From contig DASXFW010000250.1 of assembly GCA_036489395.1 (NCBI GenBank), forward strand, positions 1 through 14,569: DNA of 14,569 nucleotides, read 5' to 3'. Numbering within the stretch: the first letter of the stretch is position 1; each line of letters begins with the position of its first letter. This DNA comes from JASHVB01 sp036489395 (GTDB lineage: Bacteria > Pseudomonadota > Alphaproteobacteria > Acetobacterales > Acetobacteraceae). Made by a program: the position numbers and the translations under genes. Shown in pieces: positions 7,017-14,569 of this stretch. The notes under the pieces are model-generated. The model worked only from the letters and a program-made list of their open reading frames with translations, was not told the origin of the DNA and made no database searches.

Positions 7017-7472
7017 TCACGAAAGGCGCGCCTTGACCATCGGACCAGCCTTCGACAGGTCCAGCGTCGCCGCGTGCGACGCCCGCAGCGCCGCCATCAC
7101 TTTCCCCATGTCCTTGATCGACGCCGCCCCTGTCGCGGCGATCGCGGCGTCGATCGCCCGGGTCATGCCGGCCTCGTCGAGCTGCTGCGGCAGGAAGCTT
7201 TCCAGCACGGCGATTTCCGCTTCCTCCTTCGCTGCGAGCTCCGGCCGGTGGCCCTGCAGGTACATCTCCACCGACTCGCGGCGCGACTTCACCATGCCGC
7301 GCAGCATGGCGACGATCTCCTCCTCCGGCACCTTGTCGATGCCCTTCGGCCGCGCGGCGATGTCGGTGTCCTTCAGCCTGGCCAGGATCATGCGCAGCGT
7401 GGACGTGCGCGCCGCGGTGCCCGCCTTCATGGATGTCTTGAGCTGGTCGGTGAACTGGTCTCTGAGCGCCAT
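7017..7472 (-). CDS. yqeY: GatB/YqeY domain-containing protein
   Basis: A 151-residue YqeY-family protein: basic helical N-terminal half (LRDQFTDQLKTSMKAG, LRMILARLKDTDIA), the conserved EEEIVAMLRGMVKSRRESVEMY block (about 50-71), and a C-terminal helical domain resembling the tail of GatB (ESFLPQQLDEAGM, IKDMGKVMAAL). The family is linked by homology to tRNA-dependent amidotransferase, but its own function is not established. ATG 7470-7472 has GGAGGTGG five bases upstream, which favours it over the in-frame GTG at 7481. It is the first gene of the yqeY-dnaG-rpoD block, an arrangement seen in other alphaproteobacteria. The operon promoter should lie in 7473-7634. Confidence 0.93.
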   Translation of the reverse strand: MALRDQFTDQLKTSMKAGTAARTSTLRMILARLKDTDIAARPKGIDKVPEEEIVAMLRGMVKSRRESVEMYLQGHRPELAAKEEAEIAVLESFLPQQLDEAGMTRAIDAAIAATGAASIKDMGKVMAALRASHAATLDLSKAGPMVKARLS

Positions 7473-7565
7473 GGGCACCACCTCCGGCAGAACGAGGGCT
7501 CCTACACTACAGGGCGCTGCTCACCGTGAGAGTACTCGCGTTCCAGGGCAATTGCGCGCGCCGCG

Positions 7566-7594
7566 TAATTTCGCCGCCATCCGCGACTCTGCAA
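7566..7594 (-). promoter_or_regulatory. Weak candidate promoter for the yqeY-dnaG-rpoD block
   Basis: On the minus strand, TTGCAG (7594-7589) and AAATTA (7571-7566) are separated by 17 bases and lie about 95 bases upstream of yqeY. Both match the sigma-70 consensus only partly. The 162-base gap between yqeY and the GFA gene is the only sizeable non-coding space upstream of this block, so a promoter is expected here, but this particular match is weak. Confidence 0.2.
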
Positions 7595-7634
7595 GACCTC
7601 GGCACCGAGAGCCGCCGACGCTTCCGGACTTCGG

Positions 7635-8120
7635 CTACGTCGCCGGCGCCCGCCAATCGGCCCCGGTCTCATGATCCGGGTGCTGGCGGCTGGTCCGGTC
7701 CCGCGCCGGAAGCTGTTCCGATCGCATCTCCGGTAGCCGGCCTGGCACAAGGTCCGCCACCCACGCCAGCCGGCTCTCCACCCCGAACACCCGCCGGGCC
7801 GGCACGGATGCCGGGTCGTCCAGGCTGCCGATCGTCACCTCCATGTGCGATGCGTCCTCATAGCGGAACGTCAGCGGCGTGCCGCATGCCGCGCAGAAGT
7901 CGCGGAATGCCGACGCCGAGCTGCGAAATGACGCGGGCTGCCCTCGCGTCCACACCACATCGGCCTTCGCCAGTTTGGCCAGGGCCGCGAATGGGCCGCC
8001 GACGGCCTTCTGGCACATGCGGCAGTGGCAGACGCTGCCCTCGGGCGTAGAAAGCAAGGCGTAGCGTACGCCGCCGCACTGGCAGCCGCCGGTGGCAACA
8101 GGGCGTCGGTCTTCGGTCAT
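7635..8120 (-). CDS. GFA (CENP-V/GFA) family zinc-thiol protein
   Basis: A 161-residue protein with the cysteine pattern of the glutathione-dependent formaldehyde-activating family: CQCGGVRY (Cys13, Cys15), CHCRMCQKA (Cys31, Cys33, Cys36) and FCAACGTPL (Cys76, Cys79), enough for the two zinc sites of the fold. Named members combine formaldehyde with glutathione, but most family members have no proven substrate and the assignment is often too specific. ATG 8118-8120 is preceded by GGGAGGTG; the frame stays open far upstream only because it runs antisense to carA. The last ~30 residues (from about 134) are polar and not family-like. It is divergent from carA, with 85 bases between the starts. 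Confidence 0.88.
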   Translation of the reverse strand: MTEDRRPVATGGCQCGGVRYALLSTPEGSVCHCRMCQKAVGGPFAALAKLAKADVVWTRGQPASFRSSASAFRDFCAACGTPLTFRYEDASHMEVTIGSLDDPASVPARRVFGVESRLAWVADLVPGRLPEMRSEQLPARDRTSRQHPDHETGADWRAPAT

Positions 8121-8141
8121 CGCAGCACCTCCCAGGCGGAC

Positions 8142-8186
8142 GGAATTTCCCAGGCCTGCCAAAGCGTGCTTGCGGCCGGAAATTTC
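8142..8186. promoter_or_regulatory. Two short palindromes in the GFA-carA divergent region (possible operators)
   Basis: GGAATTTCC (8142-8150, odd palindrome) and GAAATTTC (8179-8186, perfect 8-base palindrome) share the half-site GAA/TTC and stand out in otherwise GC-rich DNA. The second falls between the candidate -35 and -10 of carA. They could be binding sites for a regulator, including the HTH-like domain of CarA itself. This is inference from position and symmetry only. Confidence 0.3.
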
Positions 8187-8198
8187 TTCCCATACAAG
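8170..8198 (+). promoter_or_regulatory. Candidate carA promoter giving a leaderless mRNA
   Basis: TTGCGG (8170-8175) and TACAAG (8193-8198) are 17 bases apart. Transcription would start near 8205, at or next to the carA ATG at 8206. No Shine-Dalgarno-like sequence precedes that ATG, which fits leaderless translation. The match to consensus is moderate (3/6 and 4/6). Confidence 0.4.
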
Positions 8199-8205
8199 CG
8201 CCGCC

Positions 8206-9561
8206 ATGGCGATCAGCATCGACTCTATCATCGAACAGCTCGGCGGTGCGGAAGCCGCTGCCCGCCTGGCCGGCGTCGGTACCGAGGCGATCCGTAAATG
8301 GCGCCAGGCCGACGCCATCCCGTCGCGCCACTGGGCCGCGATCATCGCCGCCACGGGCCTGACGCTGGCCGACCTGCAAAACACCCCCGCCGAGGCCGCC
8401 CCTGACGATGTCCCCCCCGGCGCCACGGCCGCGCTGGTCCTGGGCGACGGCGCCGTCTTCTGGGGCCGCGGCTTCGGCGCCCACACCGGCTCGCCCGCCC
8501 CGGTCGGCGAGGTCTGCTTCAACACCGGCATGACCGGCTACCAGGAGACGCTGACCGATCCTTCCTACGCCGGCCAGATCATCACCTTCACCTTCCCGCA
8601 TATCGGCAACGTCGGCACCAACCCCGAGGACATCGAGGCCCCCACCATCGCCGCCCGCGGCCTGGTGGTGAAGCAGGACGTGACCGAGCCGTCCAACTGG
8701 CGCGCCGCCCAGCACCTCGACGCCTGGCTGCGCGCCCGCGGCATTGCCGGCGTGGCGGGCGTGGACACCCGCGCCCTGACGGTGCGCATCCGTGACGGCG
8801 GCGCGCCGAACGGCGTGCTGGCGTTCCCCGCCGACGGCCGCTTCGATCTCGCCGTCCTGCGCGCCCAGGCGGCGGCGTGGCCCGGGCTGGAGGGCATGGA
8901 TCTCGCGAAGGAGGTCACCTGCCGGCAGATGTACGATTGGGACGAGACGCGCTGGGCGTGGCCCGACGGCACCGGCCGGCAGACCGCGCCGAAGCACCAC
9001 GTCGTCGCCGTGGATTACGGGGCGAAACGCAACATCCTGCGCTGCCTGGCCTCGGCCGGCTGCCGCGTCACCGTGGTGCCGGCCACGGCCAGCGCCGACG
9101 ACATTCTGCGCCACGCGCCCGACGGCGTGTTCCTGTCGAACGGCCCCGGCGACCCGGCCGCGACCGGCGACTATGCGGTGCCGGCGATTCGTGGCGTGCT
9201 GGACGCCGGCGTGCCGGTGTTCGGCATCTGCCTCGGGCATCAGTTGTTGGCGCTGGCGCTGGGCGCGAAGACCTACAAGCTGGAGCGCGGCCACCGCGGC
9301 GCCAACCAGCCGGTGAAGGACCTTGTCACCGGCAAGGTCGAGATCACCAGCCAGAACCACGGCTTCGCGGTGGACGTGGCCACTCTGCCCCCCGCCGTCC
9401 AGGTCACGCACGTCTCCCTGTTCGACGGCTCGAACGAGGGCCTGGCCTGCACCGACCGCCAGGCATTTTCCGTGCAGTACCACCCGGAAGCAAGCCCCGG
9501 ACCGAGCGACAGCCGGTACTTGTTCGAGCGGTTCGTGGGGATGATGGAAGGACGCTCATAG
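8206..9561 (+). CDS. carA: Carbamoyl-phosphate synthase small subunit with N-terminal HTH-like domain
   Basis: A 451-residue CarA that hydrolyses glutamine and passes ammonia to CarB for carbamoyl phosphate synthesis. The CarA part starts near residue 74 (GATAALVLGDG). It has the small-chain N-domain (GEVCFNTGMTGYQE, PHIGNVGTN) and a class I glutamine amidotransferase domain with nucleophile Cys342 (GICLGHQ) and His426/Glu428 (YHPEASPGP). These residues sit 73 positions later than in E. coli. Residues ~6-58 form an extra domain resembling a small Cro/YdaS-type HTH (LGGAEAAARLAGVG, EAIRKWRQADAIPSRHW, ATGLTLADL), joined by a Pro/Ala-rich linker. No ATG, GTG or TTG occurs in frame between 8206 and the CarA core, so the domain must be translated with CarA. 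The 8092 ATG would run through the divergent promoter and into the GFA gene and is rejected. Leaderless start likely. Confidence 0.96.
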   Translation: MAISIDSIIEQLGGAEAAARLAGVGTEAIRKWRQADAIPSRHWAAIIAATGLTLADLQNTPAEAAPDDVPPGATAALVLGDGAVFWGRGFGAHTGSPAPVGEVCFNTGMTGYQETLTDPSYAGQIITFTFPHIGNVGTNPEDIEAPTIAARGLVVKQDVTEPSNWRAAQHLDAWLRARGIAGVAGVDTRALTVRIRDGGAPNGVLAFPADGRFDLAVLRAQAAAWPGLEGMDLAKEVTCRQMYDWDETRWAWPDGTGRQTAPKHHVVAVDYGAKRNILRCLASAGCRVTVVPATASADDILRHAPDGVFLSNGPGDPAATGDYAVPAIRGVLDAGVPVFGICLGHQLLALALGAKTYKLERGHRGANQPVKDLVTGKVEITSQNHGFAVDVATLPPAVQVTHVSLFDGSNEGLACTDRQAFSVQYHPEASPGPSDSRYLFERFVGMMEGRS

Positions 9562-9564
9562 GCC

Positions 9565-9963
9565 ATGGACCCGGCGGCATTCCGTGAGATCGTCCGGACC
9601 GTCACGGTTTCATATCCCATACCTTTCATATTTGCCTGTCTGATCGCGGTTTTGTTGTTCTGCTTCGTGGGTGCTGCGGTCGTGCCTGCCCCTTTGTCGT
9701 GGGTGTTCGCCGCAACCGGCATCGTCTCCTTCCTGGTCGCCGTTGGCATCGCTATATTTGCTATCCTGCGCAGGCCGGACCTGCTGCGATCGGAGCGGTA
9801 CAGCCTGGCCAGCCGATACATCGACCTGTTGGATGATGGCGACATGGATCAGGCGACGCGTGATGCGGCGGCAAAGACTATCGACGGCTTCATGCAAGAG
9901 GGCGTGCCGAAACGGACATTGCCCGATTCGCCGCGACCGCACGACGTCACAGGAAGGCATTAG
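9565..9963 (+). CDS. Small two-helix membrane protein of unknown function
   Basis: A 132-residue protein with two predicted membrane helices (about 19-40 and 45-68), then a positively charged turn (RRPDLLRSER) and a polar, probably cytoplasmic tail (SLASRYIDLLDDGDMDQATRDAA...). I do not recognise the family. It starts 3 bases after the carA stop, so translation is probably coupled; GGAAGGA lies 12 bases upstream. It is lower in GC than carA and carB (43% over 9601-9660 by my count), suggesting that it and the next two genes were added to the car locus. Confidence 0.75.
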   Translation: MDPAAFREIVRTVTVSYPIPFIFACLIAVLLFCFVGAAVVPAPLSWVFAATGIVSFLVAVGIAIFAILRRPDLLRSERYSLASRYIDLLDDGDMDQATRDAAAKTIDGFMQEGVPKRTLPDSPRPHDVTGRH

Positions 9964-9965
9964 AG

Positions 9966-10277
9966 ATGAGTAACCGAATTTACCTGATAACGATCGATCC
10001 CACCGATCCGTCAGCGGATCACGCGCGGCTCAAGGCCTTCTTCAAGGCAGGAAGCCCGCATATCGATAATTGGTGGAACCACATCCCGCACGTCTTCATG
10101 GTAAGCACTGACCTGGATGCCGATGCCATCAGCGAACTGATCCGTCCGTTCGCCGGTCGTGCGCGATTCCTGGTGATTGAGGTGCAGCCGGAAGAATCGG
10201 AAGGATCATTGCCCGAACGCGCTTGGCGCTGGATCCAGAAGCGATCCCGGCATGATGAAATGGCCAATGCCAACTGA
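9966..10277 (+). CDS. Small Cas2/SinR-like ferredoxin-fold protein (putative)
   Basis: A 103-residue protein. Its pattern (RIYLITID; DHARLKAFFKAG; WWNHIPHVFMVST; ADAISELIRPF; ARFLVIEVQP; AWRWI) fits a beta-alpha-beta-beta-alpha-beta ferredoxin-like unit and resembles small proteins often annotated as SinR family, related in fold to Cas2 and VapD. The strand-end motif HxFMVST resembles the W/T-rich strand of those proteins. No catalytic residue is evident, and the resemblance is by eye. AGGAAGG lies 8 bases before the ATG. The gap to the previous gene is 2 bases, and the next gene overlaps its 3' end. There is no CRISPR array in the window. Confidence 0.7.
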   Translation: MSNRIYLITIDPTDPSADHARLKAFFKAGSPHIDNWWNHIPHVFMVSTDLDADAISELIRPFAGRARFLVIEVQPEESEGSLPERAWRWIQKRSRHDEMANAN

Positions 10278-10557
10278 CGCGAAGTTTGAACCGGCCGCAT
10301 TGCTGCTATGCGTCGCGTACCGCAACGTGATCAGCGACGCCAACATTGAGTTGGCGCATGAGCAGTTTGTTTCGCTGGCCGGGCAACCGATCGATTATGC
10401 CACGTTTTGCGACGCGATCGCGGCCTGCTGGCGGGACCACCTGATCCGCGAGCCGATTCGGCTGCCCGAGGGCGCGCTGCAATGCCACTGGCACCTGGAA
10501 CTGACACCGAAGGGCGTCGCGGCGGCGCGGGCGTTCATCGCGGATATGTCGGAATAA
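10252..10557 (+). CDS. Small hypothetical protein
   Basis: About 101 residues from the ATG at 10252; ATGs at 10255 and 10267 are alternatives and none has a strong ribosome-binding site. It overlaps the preceding gene by 26 bases in another frame, suggesting translational coupling. It looks soluble and mostly helical (EPAALLLCVAYRNVISDANI, YATFCDAIAACWRDHLI), then a short strand-rich part (ALQCHWHLELTPKGVAAAR) reminiscent of a winged-helix end. I do not recognise the family. It forms a compact trio with the two genes before it. Confidence 0.65.
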   Translation: MMKWPMPTDAKFEPAALLLCVAYRNVISDANIELAHEQFVSLAGQPIDYATFCDAIAACWRDHLIREPIRLPEGALQCHWHLELTPKGVAAARAFIADMSE

Positions 10558-10561
10558 ACAG

Positions 10562-10584
10562 AGTGTGCAGGAATCTTGCACACT
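10562..10584. terminator. Perfect 8-bp hairpin between the small-gene cluster and carB
   Basis: AGTGTGCA (10562-10569) pairs exactly with TGCACACT (10577-10584) around a 7-base loop, five bases after the stop of the third small gene. Only two further T follow, so it is at best a partial terminator. It could instead be an operator or mRNA-processing site ahead of carB. No convincing carB promoter was found in the 52 bases after it. Confidence 0.45.
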
Positions 10585-10636
10585 TTGCCGAATCTCGAGA
10601 ATGAACCCGAATTCTGGCTTTCCCGGAGCAATCTGA

Positions 10637-13879
<3,243 letters not shown>

Positions 13880-13959
13880 GCGTTACCGTCGCGCCCGGCC
13901 GCTACCGGACTGCGGCGGCTGCGCATGGCCGGAACGCTTTGCCCAAAGGAAGTTGCCCC

Positions 13960-14433
13960 GTGCAGAAGTTTCCCATGACCGCCCCGGGCCTGCAGCGGCT
14001 GGAAGACGAGCTTCGTCACCTCCGATCGGAGGAACGCCCGTCGATCATCCGTCAGATCGCGGAAGCGCGCACCCATGGCGATCTGTCGGAGAACGCCGAA
14101 TACCACGCCGCGCGCGAACGCCAGTCCTTCATCGAGGGCCGCATCGCCGAGCTCGAGGAAATCGTTTCCTCTGTCGAGGTCATCGATCCGTCGTCGCTGT
14201 CGGGCGAGCATGTGATGTTCGGTGCGCATGTCAGCCTGGTGGACGAGGAGACCGAGAAGGAGGTCACCTACCAGATCGTCGGCCTGCATGAGGCGGACAT
14301 CCGCTCCGGCCGGCTGTCGGTTTCCTCGCCGCTGGCCAAGTCGCTGATCGGCAAGAAGGTGGGCGACACGATTTCGGTGCCCGCGCCGGGCGGCGACCGG
14401 TCATACGAGATTCTCGGGATCAGGTTCGGCTAG
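13960..14433 (+). CDS. greA: Transcription elongation factor GreA
   Basis: A 157-residue GreA, the family's usual length, which stimulates RNA polymerase to cleave backtracked transcripts. It has an N-terminal coiled coil (about 9-75) with the tip GDLSENAEY (40-48, Asp41 and Glu44, the residues that act in the polymerase active site), then an FKBP-like C-domain (VTYQIVGLHEAD, SPLAKSLIGKKVGDTISV). I chose the GTG at 13960 (reading MQKFPMTAPG) because AGGAAG lies 7 bases upstream and family members start here; the in-frame TTG at 13939 has no such site. It is 80 bases after carB in the carAB-greA order common in alphaproteobacteria and is probably cotranscribed. Confidence 0.97.
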   Translation: MQKFPMTAPGLQRLEDELRHLRSEERPSIIRQIAEARTHGDLSENAEYHAARERQSFIEGRIAELEEIVSSVEVIDPSSLSGEHVMFGAHVSLVDEETEKEVTYQIVGLHEADIRSGRLSVSSPLAKSLIGKKVGDTISVPAPGGDRSYEILGIRFG

Positions 14434-14470
14434 GCGCGCGAGCGCGGAGGCCCGCCGCCATGGCCGGCTC

Positions 14471-14504
14471 CTGTCATTGCGAGGCCGCTGTCATTGCGAG
14501 GCCG
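14471..14504 (+). repeat. Tandem 17-bp direct repeat
   Basis: The 17 bases CTGTCATTGCGAGGCCG occur twice back to back (14471-14487 and 14488-14504). They form the outer edge of the palindromic element that follows and resemble the ends of interspersed palindromic repeats with CATTGCGAG and GAAGCAATC motifs found in many proteobacteria. Confidence 0.85.
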
Positions 14505-14569
14505 CTTGGCCGAAGCAATCTCCCGCGGGGGATTGCTTCGGCCAAGCGGCCTCGCAATGACAGCGGCCT
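14482..14569. repeat. Near-perfect long palindrome (interspersed repeat element)
   Basis: Bases 14482-14520 (39 nt) are the exact reverse complement of 14531-14569. The 10-base centre includes the palindrome CCCGCGGG, giving an 88-base hairpin cut by the window edge. Core motifs are CATTGCGAG at the arm ends and GAAGCAATC near the centre. It carries no gene and is probably one of a chromosomal family. Lying 49 bases after greA, it may also end or stabilise that transcript. Confidence 0.9.

Noticed and set aside
8092..8205. Upstream ATG for carA at 8092
   Set aside because: It would put the carA start inside the divergent GFA gene and across the candidate promoter; residues before 8206 look non-coding.
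8121..8531. Upstream extension of the GFA protein
   Set aside because: The open frame continues antisense to carA, but a strong ribosome-binding site precedes the ATG at 8120 and family members begin near there.
7858..9483. 541-codon minus-strand open frame
   Set aside because: It is antisense to carA and overlaps the GFA gene in another frame; no recognisable domain.
9966..10277. Cas2 of a CRISPR-Cas locus
   Set aside because: Only a fold-level resemblance. No Cas1, no array of regularly spaced repeats and no other cas gene in the window.

Overview
The window is GC-rich, gene-dense chromosomal DNA of an alphaproteobacterium, probably Rhodospirillales and plausibly Acetobacteraceae. This is inferred from the yqeY-dnaG-rpoD and carA/carB/greA groupings, the RpoD architecture and the palindromic repeats. 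No rRNA or tRNA was seen to pin the genus, and I could run no searches.

Left half, minus strand. An operon-like block runs from about 7472 down to 799: yqeY, dnaG (primase), rpoD (major sigma factor). Directly after the rpoD stop codon lies a lower-GC gene for an OLD-like ATPase with a TOPRIM-like C-terminus. After that comes a second, truncated copy of the last ~525 bp of rpoD, which leads into what looks like the original rpoD downstream region. A GNAT acetyltransferase gene follows at 152-709. So a likely defence gene sits in a 2.29 kb insertion flanked by direct repeats of the rpoD tail. The arrangement leaves rpoD intact and puts the cargo in the rpoD transcript. No integrase is present.

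Right half, plus strand. A GFA-family zinc-thiol protein gene (minus, 7635-8120) is divergent from carA (8206). carA encodes carbamoyl-phosphate synthase small subunit with an in-frame N-terminal helix-turn-helix-like domain that E. coli CarA lacks. Three small, lower-GC genes (a two-TM protein, a Cas2/SinR-like small protein and an unknown) separate carA from carB. greA follows carB. CarA and CarB together make carbamoyl phosphate for pyrimidine and arginine synthesis, and GreA rescues stalled RNA polymerase.

Repeats. A 24-bp G/C-rich hairpin repeat occurs twice in opposite orientation (45-68 and 6964-6987). A long near-perfect palindrome of interspersed-repeat type runs into the right edge.

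Best leads: (1) the cargo insertion flanked by a duplicated rpoD tail, whose two tails differ almost only at synonymous positions; (2) the HTH-CarA fusion; (3) the small-gene cluster splitting carA and carB.
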